Below are positions 1-6,476 of a stretch of 8,530 bases of DNA, piece after piece. The first letter of the stretch is position 1. Every line of letters starts with the position of its first letter. The notes below the pieces were generated by a model. It worked only from the letters and a program-made list of their open reading frames with translations. It was not told the origin of the DNA and ran no database searches. The stretch is from Acidobacteriota bacterium. GTDB taxonomy: Bacteria > Acidobacteriota > Terriglobia > Terriglobales > Acidobacteriaceae. The translations under genes were made by a program, and so were the position numbers. The stretch covers positions 1 to 8,530 of the forward strand of contig JAEKKE010000217.1 in the NCBI GenBank assembly GCA_019510535.1. Reading direction: 5' to 3'.

Positions 1-1551
1 GCGCCCATGCCGCGCCACAAAGGATCACTGGCACAGGTCAGCGGAATCCGCCACTGGTCCACGCCGGACTATACGCGTGTCGCTATCGATCTCGGCGATG
101 AGGTGCAGTATGAGGCCGCACGTGTGCCCAATCCCGAGCGCATCTTCTTCGATCTACATGGCACACGGCTTGCACAGGACCTGGTGGGCAAGAACTTTAC
201 CGTCACCGACGATGGCTTCCTGAAAAAGATCCGCATTGCCCAGTTTTCAAATGACGTAACCCGCGTCGTGCTCGACGTGAGCAATGTCACTGAGTACTCC
301 GCGTTCCTGTTGCCGAATCCGTACCGGCTCATCATCGATATTCACGGATCGAAAGGTGCAGGGAAGAACAAGCCCACCGAAGTTGCCGCCAAACAGCCAG
401 GCGATGGCGCAACCGCAAAGGCCACAGACAAGCCGGCCAAGCCCGCCGGTGATGAGCATGAAGGCATCTCTCGCCCGGCAAGCGATCCCATTACTGAGGA
501 TGAGCCGCTGCCACCTGCTCCGGAGAAGAGTGTGGCCCCGGTCTTGGCCGTGCCCAGCACGATTGCGACGAAGCAGGCCAACACGCGTGAGGTTGCGAAC
601 CTCAGCGCACAGCCCGGTAAGGTGAAGGCGACGTCTGCTCCGACGACACAGCCCATCGCTGCCAGTGTGCGCCCGGTGGAGGTTGCGGTGAACGATCTGC
701 CTGCTCCTCCCGCCGCGGACAAGAAACAGCGCAAAGGAAGGAAGATCGCCGCTGCGGATGAGCCCATCGGCCATATGGCGACACCGACCACTGCGGGCGA
801 GACCTCGCTCGTGCGCGCTCTCGGTCTGAAGATCGGCCGCATCGTGATCGATGCCGGCCACGGTGGCCATGACGCCGGCACCCTCGGTGTCGACGGTCTG
901 ATGGAGAAGGATGTCGTGCTCGACGTGGCGCTACGTCTCGGCAAATTGCTGCACGAGCGCCTGGGTGCGGACATCGTCTATACACGCTCCGACGACACCT
1001 TTATTCCACTGGAGACACGGACGGCGATCGCCAACAAGGCACAGGCCGATCTCTTCCTCTCCATCCACGCCAACAGCTCACGCGATGACTCCGCGCGCGG
1101 TGTTGAGACCTACTATCTGAACTTCACCTCGCAGCCAGATGCGCTGGAGGTTGCTGCTCGTGAGAACGCGGTCTCCAACCAGTCGATCTCGCAGTTGAGT
1201 GACCTGGTGAAGAAGATCACGTTGAAGGACAAGATCGAAGAGTCGCGCGAATTTGCCTTCGATGTCGAACAGTCACTCTACAGCGGTCTGCAGAAAGGCA
1301 ACGACGGCCTGAAGAACCGCGGTATTAAGAAGGCTCCGTTTGTCGTACTGATCGGCGCGAATATGCCGTCGATTCTCACTGAGATTTCGTTTGTGACCAA
1401 CCCGAGAGATGCGTCACAGCTCCGCCAATCGGACTACCGCGAGCGCATCGCTGAGTCCATCTATAAAGGTGTTGCCCGCTATACGAGCGGTCTGAGTGGC
1501 ATGAAGCTGGCCGACGCGAACAGTGGCGGCCCAAAGGCTACCGGAAACTAG
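1..1551 (+). CDS. N-acetylmuramoyl-L-alanine amidase (AMIN + Amidase_3), 5'-partial
   Basis: This is a zinc-dependent peptidoglycan amidase that cleaves the bond between N-acetylmuramic acid and the stem peptide in the periplasm, usually during daughter-cell separation. Numbering from the first in-window ATG (position 7), residues about 10-115 form an AMIN domain (two repeats, 'PNPERIFFDLHG' and 'PNPYRLIIDIHG'), which targets such enzymes to the wall or septum. Residues about 116-270 are a Pro/Ala/Lys/Thr-rich low-complexity linker. Residues about 277-500 are the Amidase_3 domain, with expected zinc ligands H285 (DAGHGG), E300 (LMEKD) and H354 (SIHAN) and catalytic E459 (LTEISFVTN). The reading frame is open to the left edge. 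The first ATG has no Shine-Dalgarno sequence and no signal peptide follows it, so the true start and export signal very probably lie upstream. A helical insert at about 385-428 resembles the active-site-occluding segment of AmiB/AmiC-type enzymes. The family assignment is firm; the exact paralogue is not. Confidence 0.93.
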   Translation, partial: APMPRHKGSLAQVSGIRHWSTPDYTRVAIDLGDEVQYEAARVPNPERIFFDLHGTRLAQDLVGKNFTVTDDGFLKKIRIAQFSNDVTRVVLDVSNVTEYSAFLLPNPYRLIIDIHGSKGAGKNKPTEVAAKQPGDGATAKATDKPAKPAGDEHEGISRPASDPITEDEPLPPAPEKSVAPVLAVPSTIATKQANTREVANLSAQPGKVKATSAPTTQPIAASVRPVEVAVNDLPAPPAADKKQRKGRKIAAADEPIGHMATPTTAGETSLVRALGLKIGRIVIDAGHGGHDAGTLGVDGLMEKDVVLDVALRLGKLLHERLGADIVYTRSDDTFIPLETRTAIANKAQADLFLSIHANSSRDDSARGVETYYLNFTSQPDALEVAARENAVSNQSISQLSDLVKKITLKDKIEESREFAFDVEQSLYSGLQKGNDGLKNRGIKKAPFVVLIGANMPSILTEISFVTNPRDASQLRQSDYRERIAESIYKGVARYTSGLSGMKLADANSGGPKATGN

Positions 1552-1565
1552 TCGAGCCCAGACTC

Positions 1566-1619
1566 TGGGTGCCCCACATACGCGAAGCTTATGTGGGCTT
1601 CGAGCGAAGCTCGAACCCA
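1566..1619. repeat. Compound palindrome (two hairpins in an outer stem), REP-like, probable bidirectional terminator
   Basis: Hairpin 1 pairs CCCACATA (1573-1580) with TATGTGGG (1590-1597) around a 9-nt loop. Hairpin 2 pairs TTCGAGC (1599-1605) with GCTCGAA (1609-1615) around a GAA loop. The flanks TGGG (1566-1569) and CCCA (1616-1619) can close both into a three-way-junction-like fold. The element fills the gap between the amidase stop (1551) and the stop of the oppositely oriented regulator (1621), so it could end transcription from both sides. There is no T-run, so it is not a classical intrinsic terminator. From memory, similar bipartite palindromes are scattered through Terriglobia genomes, which suggests a REP-like family; this was not checked by search. 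Confidence 0.7.
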
Positions 1620-1620
1620 A

Positions 1621-2823
1621 CTACCGCGTATGAAACGCGACGATCTCTGAATCCAGCCCAACGTTACGTCTTACATGCACCCGTAGCAACGCCTCGAACG
1701 GCCGCGCCAGACTATGGTCCAGCCCGGCGCGCCTTGCCAGATCGGCACGATGCATCGGATCCAGCGCGAACTCTACGGCAGACTGTGTGCCAACCGTCGT
1801 CAAACCTGTAAAGGCAAGGATTCGCGTCGAAGACTCAAGGCCCGGCAGCAAGGCGATGATGGCGTACTCATCGCTACCGTCGGTGACAAACTCATGCGGC
1901 TCCCCGGCAAGCGGATGTTCATTGCTCACATAGCCATGCGCATTCTCATCCAGGCGGATCACAAACTGGGTCGCAGTCGGCAATTCGGCCAGCGCCGTGT
2001 TCTGCGTTGCAGCTCCCAGAAAGACCAGGTTGCGCGACTTCGCGTCATCCCACGTCACCAGCCTGCTTCGCTTCAGCACGAAGTCGCGATTCGCGCGGTC
2101 GAAAAAACGCGTCAGGGTATAGATGGCCTGCGCCTCTCCGGTGCCGGTGTAGGTGTCGTCTTCCGGCGCATTGCTGACCGTGCCGGGAGGAAGCAGCCGA
2201 AGCCCATCCTTTAAAGGAGCGCCGCGAAAGATGGGGTTGCTGTAGATCACCAGCGGCGGGTGGTCCTGGCTGAGAAACGGCGCCCATAGAGGATCTTGCA
2301 ACTGCGCAGATGCGACCCCACTACGCGGCAAGGCATAGCCAAGTACAAGGCCAGCAGCCAGAGCAACCAGGATAAAGATGATGCCGAGCGATATCCGCCC
2401 ACGGCTCTCGGGAGCTATGACGGCCGAGGGAAGCGAGAGGGCAGACGCCACTGCCGGAAGGCCGGTCTCGCCGATCGAACGCTTCTTGAAGACAGGCAGG
2501 TAGTGGCCCTTGGGGATCTCGATGGTGATGGGCTCCGACGCACCTTCCTCCTTAAAAAAGGAGGCGAGCTTCTGTCTTAATAATCGCGCCTGTGATCGAA
2601 CGATCGAATCTTCACTGGAGTTGTAGCCCGGCTTGCGGCCGAAGACATTCACTCCAATCTGTTGCTCTGAGGCTTCTTCCGGGCACTCGCGCAAAGCGCA
2701 GTCCACGATGTAGTTCAGGAACTCCCTGAGCTTCGGAGAAGCGGCGAGCTGAGAACCGTTTGAAACCCGCTCCGTAACGCTCCGGTACTGTTCGATCTCT
2801 TCCGGACTGAACTTCATTTCCAA
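1621..2823 (-). CDS. Membrane-tethered transcriptional regulator (winged-helix-like DNA-binding domain, one TM helix, periplasmic sensor-like domain)
   Basis: This 400-residue protein has three parts. Residues about 25-115 match, by recall, the winged-helix-like N-terminal domain common in acidobacterial proteins: a helix 'KLREFLNYIVDCALR', then 'EQQIGVNVFGRKPGYNSSED', a probable recognition helix 'IVRSQARLLRQKLASFF', and a closing beta wing 'ITIEIPKGHYLPVF'. Residues about 144-165 (GIIFILVALAAGLVLGYALP) form a single transmembrane helix. Residues about 170-400 would lie in the periplasm and look alpha/beta, with 'RSRLVTWDDAKSRNLVFLG' as a recognisable stretch. I cannot name a ligand. The architecture is like CadC/ToxR one-component regulators, though not clearly homologous to them. 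It is divergent from the TonB-dependent receptor gene, 153 bp away, so that gene is the likely target (inference). The start may be the first ATG (2823) or the third codon (ATG at 2817); a GGA lies 7 nt before the latter. The gene ends with TAG at 1621-1623, close to the convergent palindrome. Confidence 0.8.
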   Translation of the reverse strand: MEMKFSPEEIEQYRSVTERVSNGSQLAASPKLREFLNYIVDCALRECPEEASEQQIGVNVFGRKPGYNSSEDSIVRSQARLLRQKLASFFKEEGASEPITIEIPKGHYLPVFKKRSIGETGLPAVASALSLPSAVIAPESRGRISLGIIFILVALAAGLVLGYALPRSGVASAQLQDPLWAPFLSQDHPPLVIYSNPIFRGAPLKDGLRLLPPGTVSNAPEDDTYTGTGEAQAIYTLTRFFDRANRDFVLKRSRLVTWDDAKSRNLVFLGAATQNTALAELPTATQFVIRLDENAHGYVSNEHPLAGEPHEFVTDGSDEYAIIALLPGLESSTRILAFTGLTTVGTQSAVEFALDPMHRADLARRAGLDHSLARPFEALLRVHVRRNVGLDSEIVAFHTR

Positions 2824-2945
2824 TCAACAGTTTACTCCCCGTGAAGCACGGTGAATTGACCGTAAAGCGCATTGCCAACGGGTGTAACGGAGAAGTCCGC
2901 GTGTAAAGCTGATGCATCCAACACGACGTCCCGAAAAGAGACGAC

Positions 2946-2963
2946 GCATGGCTTCCACCATGC
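2946..2963 (+). promoter_or_regulatory. Small hairpin abutting the receptor Shine-Dalgarno
   Basis: GCATGG (2946-2951) is exactly complementary to CCATGC (2958-2963), with a 6-nt loop CTTCCA. The stem ends at the base before the AGGAG ribosome-binding site (2964-2968). It may keep the site single-stranded by coaxial placement or modulate translation. A 6-bp stem is short, and its function is inference. Confidence 0.35.
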
Positions 2964-2968
2964 AGGAG
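2964..2968 (+). promoter_or_regulatory. Ribosome-binding site fixing the receptor start
   Basis: AGGAG lies 8 nt before the ATG at 2977. It decides the start in favour of 2977, which is followed directly by a classic signal peptide. The in-frame ATG at 2872 would add 35 polar residues before that signal peptide and has no comparable Shine-Dalgarno. Confidence 0.85.
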
Positions 2969-2976
2969 TAAACGCA

Positions 2977-5900
2977 ATGAAGAAGCAACGACGTGTATCC
3001 CTAGTGGGCTACTGTCTGCTCGCACTGGTCTTTTTGATGGCCGGTGCGGCGCAGCTCTCTGCCCAGGCACTCTACGGATCGCTGTACGGCAACGTACTCG
3101 ACGCGACCGGTGCCGCCATTCCTGGAGCCACAGTGACCGTGACAGACATTCAGAAGGGAACCCAGCAGGTCGTCACCTCTGGGCCCGACGGTGGCTGGCG
3201 GGTCGATCGCCTGATCCCCGATACCTACAAGGTGAAGGTTGAGGCTCCCAACTTCTCCCCGTCCGAATCGCAGCCCGTCGACGTCCATGCGGACAGCGCC
3301 CAGAAGGTCGACCTCACCGTCGGCCTGCAGGCTACGACCACGACCATCAATGTCACCACCGAAGCTCCCGCCCTGAAGACGGACAAGGCGGACGTTGCGA
3401 CGGTGCTCGATCAGACCACGATCGCGAACGTCCCCAACTTCACCCGGAACTTCACCAACTTCCTGCTGCTGACCCCGGGCGTGCAGCACTCCAGCTTCAA
3501 CATCGCCGGGCCGGAGAACCCGCAGGGCGGCATCGCTCTCAACTCCAACGGCTCCAACTACGGCGAGCAGGGCTTCGTCCTCGATGGTACGGATAATCGT
3601 GACCCCGTCCTGGGAATCATCGTGATTAACCCAACGCTCGACTCCATTGCCGAGACCAAGGTCATCACGCAGAACTACGATGCCGAGTTCGGCGGAGCTG
3701 CCGGCGGTATCGTCAACGTCACCACCAAATCGGGCGGCAATGACCTTCACGGCGATGCCTTCTTCTTCCGCCACAGCGACTACTTCTACGCCCGCAACCC
3801 ATTTACGCAGTACCAGGCCGACCCTGTCAGCAACCGCTTTGTCCCCAGTGAGCTCTACAGCCAGTTCGGCGGAGCACTCAGCGGTCCCATTATTAAGGAC
3901 AAGGCATTCTTCTTCCTCGACTACCAGGGCCTGCGTCAACGGCTCGGCAGCACCCTGCAGCAGAACGTACCCACGGCGCTGCTGCGTTCCAGCTGCCTTG
4001 CATCCAGCGGAAACTGCAACCTTTCGCAGTACACCAGCCAGGTGCTCTATAACCCCGTCACGAAGACTCCGTACAGCAGCACGCCCGGACAGATTCCGGT
4101 AAGCTCGCTCTCTCCCCAGGCGGTGAACCTGCTGCGCCTTATTCCTGCAGCCAATGCCAATGGAACGTCGACGACCAACAACTACGTCGCCAGCGGCAAC
4201 GGCGTTCTCAATGGAGATCAGGCGGACGTTCGTCTGGATCATCAGGCGACGCAAAACCTGCACCTCTTCGGCCGCTATGATTACGCTCTCTTCCGTCTGA
4301 CTGGCGTTCCGGTCTTCGGCGCCGCCGGCGGACAGGGCTTTGGCCTGCAGAACACCAGCGGTCTTACCAACACGCAGAATCAGAGCGCGACCGCTGGTCT
4401 CGACTGGGCGCTCTCGCCTTCACTTGCAACCGATCTCCGCTTCGGCTTCCTCAGCTATCACGTTGCCGAGAGCAAGTATCCCGGCCAGGTCGCTGCCGAT
4501 ACACTCGGCATTCCCAACCTGAATGTCGCGGCTGATACCGGCGGAGCTCCTACCTTCAATTTCAACCAGGGCGGCTTCAGTGGCCTTGGTAACCAGGGCT
4601 GCAACTGCCCGCTGTTGCAGAGCGAGCAGGTCTTCCAGCTTGTGAACAACTGGACCAAGACCCGCGGAAATCACACCATCCGCTTCGGCGCGGACCTGCG
4701 CTATGCGAAGAACGTCCGTAACGCCAGCGACTTCATCAACGATCAGTACAGCTATCAGAAGCGTCTTGCCTTCTATGCGCAGGACAACTGGCGTGTCACA
4801 CCAAAGCTCACCGTTAACTATGGAGTGCGTTGGGATCTCATCTTCCCCGAAGCGGTTAACGGCCTGGGCCATGGCGGCTTTGCTTCGCTTGAGGCCGGTG
4901 GCATTCGTGTTGCAGGTGCGAACGGCATCGGCACTAACGGCGGCCAGCGCATGGATTACACCAACGTCGCGGGCCGTCTCGGCATCGCTTACCAGCTTCA
5001 TCCCAACACCGTCGTCCGCGCCGGCGCGGGCATGACCTATGACACGGTCGGCTATTTCGGAACTCTCTTCGGAAGCGTGCTCTCGCACAATCTGCCGGTG
5101 CAGGGCAATGAAGATGTCAATCGTACCGGCAACTACGCCGCCAACCAGTATGCCGCTACGCTAGCTGCACCACCGGCGCGGCCCACTCCGTTCACTATTC
5201 CGACGAACGGCATCATTCCGTTCCAGGACAAGTACGCGCAGCAGTTCCGTGGCGATCGCATCACATTGCCGCGGGTCTTTCAGTACAACGTTGCCATCCA
5301 GCAGCAGTTCGGCAGCAAGACTACGGCTGAGATCGCATACGTCGGCAACATCGGCGACCGCGTCTATCCCGGTGAGACTTTCGGCTACGATCTGAACAGC
5401 CCAAGTCTGCCAACCTCGGCGACACAGCTTGCCGCCGGCAACACCTTGCGCCGTCCGTACTACAACCGGTTCTCCGGTGTGTATCAAGGGCAGGTCGTTA
5501 CCTGCTGCTCCAGCGGCATGACCAGCGCTCAGGCGAATGGCCGCGCTATCTACAACGCACTGCAGACCAAGGTGAACAAGCGCGCCTCGTGGGGCCGCAA
5601 CGACACCAACCGCGAACACATCTTTGTGCTGAGCGGTGTGTATGAGCTGCCCTTCGGCAGGAATCGCATGCTCTTCTCCAAGGTGAGCAAGCCGGTTGAT
5701 TACGTGATCGGCGGATGGTCTCTCTCTGGGCAGAGCACTTGGGAGAGCGGACGTCCGTTCACGCCCACCTATGCGGAGTGCGCGTCGGATCAGGACCTCG
5801 ACACCGGCTTCGCCAGTCCGGGAACGACCAGCCTCTGCCGCCCGAACGGCAATGCGTCGGCCTTCCCGCTGTCGGTCGGTTCCTTCGATACGTCGAGTCA

Positions 5901-6264
5901 CTCCCGCCGTTACTTCACGCCGGTGGCAGCGCTTACAACCAATGGAGCCGTCTCCGGTCCGTTCAGCCGTCCTCAGTTCGGACAGTTCGGCAACATCGGC
6001 CGTCTCTCGATGGTTGGGCCCCGCGACTTCTTTGCGGATGCCTCGCTCATCAAGGACTTCCCGATCACCGAACGTGTAAAGGGCCAGTTCCAGTTCCAGG
6101 CCTTCAACGTCTTCAACCACGCGGCGCTGGATATCCCCACCGCAACTTACGGCCGCTGCATCGACTGCTCGGCCTCCACACAGTCGACAGCCGGCACCAT
6201 CACCTCCCTCGAACCGAACAGCACGATGCGCCGTCTGCAGTTCGCGGCACGTCTGCAGTTCTAA
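2977..6264 (+). CDS. Oar-like TonB-dependent outer-membrane receptor with carboxypeptidase regulatory-like domain
   Basis: This 1095-residue protein would sit in the outer membrane and import a ligand, probably a carbohydrate or other large molecule, using TonB energy. It starts with a signal peptide (residues 1-31: basic MKKQRR, hydrophobic core, AxA cleavage motif before LYGSLYG). Residues about 33-118 are a CarboxypepD_reg-like beta-sandwich ('GNVLDATGAAIPGATVTVTD'). Residues about 125-255 are the plug, with 'LDGTDNRD' and 'QNYDAEFGGAAGGIVNVTTKSGGN'. The rest is the beta-barrel, ending in an aromatic C-terminus (QFAARLQF), as outer-membrane assembly requires. I see no clear TonB box. Ten cysteines in the mature protein fall in five close pairs. 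A stretch seen in most relatives appears to be missing near residues 869-872. The divergent regulator is its likely controller, and a strong hairpin follows 10 nt after the stop. The family is certain; the substrate is unknown. Confidence 0.93.
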   Translation: MKKQRRVSLVGYCLLALVFLMAGAAQLSAQALYGSLYGNVLDATGAAIPGATVTVTDIQKGTQQVVTSGPDGGWRVDRLIPDTYKVKVEAPNFSPSESQPVDVHADSAQKVDLTVGLQATTTTINVTTEAPALKTDKADVATVLDQTTIANVPNFTRNFTNFLLLTPGVQHSSFNIAGPENPQGGIALNSNGSNYGEQGFVLDGTDNRDPVLGIIVINPTLDSIAETKVITQNYDAEFGGAAGGIVNVTTKSGGNDLHGDAFFFRHSDYFYARNPFTQYQADPVSNRFVPSELYSQFGGALSGPIIKDKAFFFLDYQGLRQRLGSTLQQNVPTALLRSSCLASSGNCNLSQYTSQVLYNPVTKTPYSSTPGQIPVSSLSPQAVNLLRLIPAANANGTSTTNNYVASGNGVLNGDQADVRLDHQATQNLHLFGRYDYALFRLTGVPVFGAAGGQGFGLQNTSGLTNTQNQSATAGLDWALSPSLATDLRFGFLSYHVAESKYPGQVAADTLGIPNLNVAADTGGAPTFNFNQGGFSGLGNQGCNCPLLQSEQVFQLVNNWTKTRGNHTIRFGADLRYAKNVRNASDFINDQYSYQKRLAFYAQDNWRVTPKLTVNYGVRWDLIFPEAVNGLGHGGFASLEAGGIRVAGANGIGTNGGQRMDYTNVAGRLGIAYQLHPNTVVRAGAGMTYDTVGYFGTLFGSVLSHNLPVQGNEDVNRTGNYAANQYAATLAAPPARPTPFTIPTNGIIPFQDKYAQQFRGDRITLPRVFQYNVAIQQQFGSKTTAEIAYVGNIGDRVYPGETFGYDLNSPSLPTSATQLAAGNTLRRPYYNRFSGVYQGQVVTCCSSGMTSAQANGRAIYNALQTKVNKRASWGRNDTNREHIFVLSGVYELPFGRNRMLFSKVSKPVDYVIGGWSLSGQSTWESGRPFTPTYAECASDQDLDTGFASPGTTSLCRPNGNASAFPLSVGSFDTSSHSRRYFTPVAALTTNGAVSGPFSRPQFGQFGNIGRLSMVGPRDFFADASLIKDFPITERVKGQFQFQAFNVFNHAALDIPTATYGRCIDCSASTQSTAGTITSLEPNSTMRRLQFAARLQF

Positions 6265-6274
6265 TCCGAAAGCA

Positions 6275-6306
6275 GGGCGTGAGGGCCGCTATCGGTCTTC
6301 ACGCCC
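6275..6306 (+). terminator. Strong hairpin downstream of the TonB-dependent receptor
   Basis: GGGCGTGAGGGCCG (6275-6288) pairs with CGGTCTTCACGCCC (6293-6306) around a CTAT loop. This gives a continuous 14-bp stem that includes two G-U wobbles (6283/6298 and 6285/6296). It begins 10 nt after the receptor's TAA. The wobbles make the stem stronger in the plus-strand RNA than in its complement, which fits a plus-strand function. No T-run follows, so it may end transcription inefficiently or protect the 3' end of the message. Confidence 0.65.
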
Positions 6307-6345
6307 ACTTGCATCTACCTCCTGAAAACACAAGAATCTCTCCCA

Positions 6346-6462
6346 TGGAGCATTTTCCCTGTAGGTGTAGCGGAGGGCTTCTGCATCTATGGGCGTTTTC
6401 CGCAATGAAAACGCCGCTGCGCTCCTCTTCCGGGATACCCAGCAACAGGGAAAATAGCTCCA
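6346..6462. repeat. 117-bp inverted-repeat element (MITE/REP-like) with internal hairpin
   Basis: The ends are a 17-bp inverted repeat: TGGAGCATTTTCCCTGT (6346-6362) pairs with ACAGGGAAAATAGCTCCA (6445-6462), with only one bulged base (A6456). In the middle, GGCGTTTTC (6392-6400) pairs perfectly with GAAAACGCC (6407-6415) around the loop CGCAAT. The arms between are partly complementary (for example GGAG 6372-6375 with CTCC 6422-6425), so the whole element can fold into one long interrupted stem. I see no open reading frame of its own and no clear target-site duplication. It sits between the receptor terminator and the glycosidase, ending 5 nt before the glycosidase's probable Shine-Dalgarno. 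The structure is directly visible; its status as a dispersed mobile element is inference. Confidence 0.7.
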
Positions 6463-6467
6463 GCACC

Positions 6468-6472
6468 TGAGG
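6468..6472 (+). promoter_or_regulatory. Probable ribosome-binding site of the glycosidase
   Basis: TGAGG lies 4 nt before the ATG at 6477, somewhat close but usable. It supports this start, which also yields a clean signal peptide. Confidence 0.5.
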
Positions 6473-6476
6473 TCTC

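Larger units (their letters stand above)
2824..2976. promoter_or_regulatory. Divergent promoter/operator region between regulator and TonB-dependent receptor
   Basis: This 153-bp gap must hold promoters for both divergent genes. Visible elements are a short palindrome CCGTG-AAG-CACGG (2839-2851), a TTGACC box (2856-2861) that could be a -35 for the receptor but lacks a convincing -10 at the usual spacing, and a direct repeat GTAAAGC at 2862-2868 and 2903-2909. On the minus strand a TTGGCA (complement of 2873-2878) and a TAAACT (complement of 2830-2835) are weak promoter-like matches without good mutual spacing. The repeat and palindrome are candidates for regulator binding, but they are short enough to occur by chance. 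Individual promoter calls are not supported; only the region is. Confidence 0.4.

Noticed and set aside
247..974. Minus-strand open frames of about 207-210 codons opposite the amidase
   Set aside because: They are the complement of the low-complexity linker; composition is Arg/Ser/Ala-rich with no motifs.
2872..2976. Upstream ATG at 2872 as start of the receptor
   Set aside because: It would put 35 polar residues before the signal peptide and lacks a convincing Shine-Dalgarno, whereas ATG 2977 has AGGAG at 8-nt spacing.
3001..4263. 420-codon minus-strand open frame opposite the receptor gene
   Set aside because: It is antisense to the signal peptide, plug and early barrel of a clearly real gene; its translation is Val/Gly/Arg-rich without domain motifs, typical of the complement of GC-rich coding DNA.
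5161..6120. 319-codon minus-strand open frame opposite the receptor gene
   Set aside because: It lies wholly within the beta-barrel coding region, is Arg/Ala/Val-rich and shows no recognisable domain or ribosome-binding site.
6346..6462. Inverted-repeat element as a CRISPR repeat or integron attachment site
   Set aside because: There is only one copy, no spacer array, no cas or integrase gene, and no core-site sequences that would mark an integron attachment site.
5715..6470. 251-codon plus-strand open frame overlapping the receptor's 3' end
   Set aside because: It is out of frame with the receptor, has no family motif and runs through the terminator hairpin and the inverted-repeat element.
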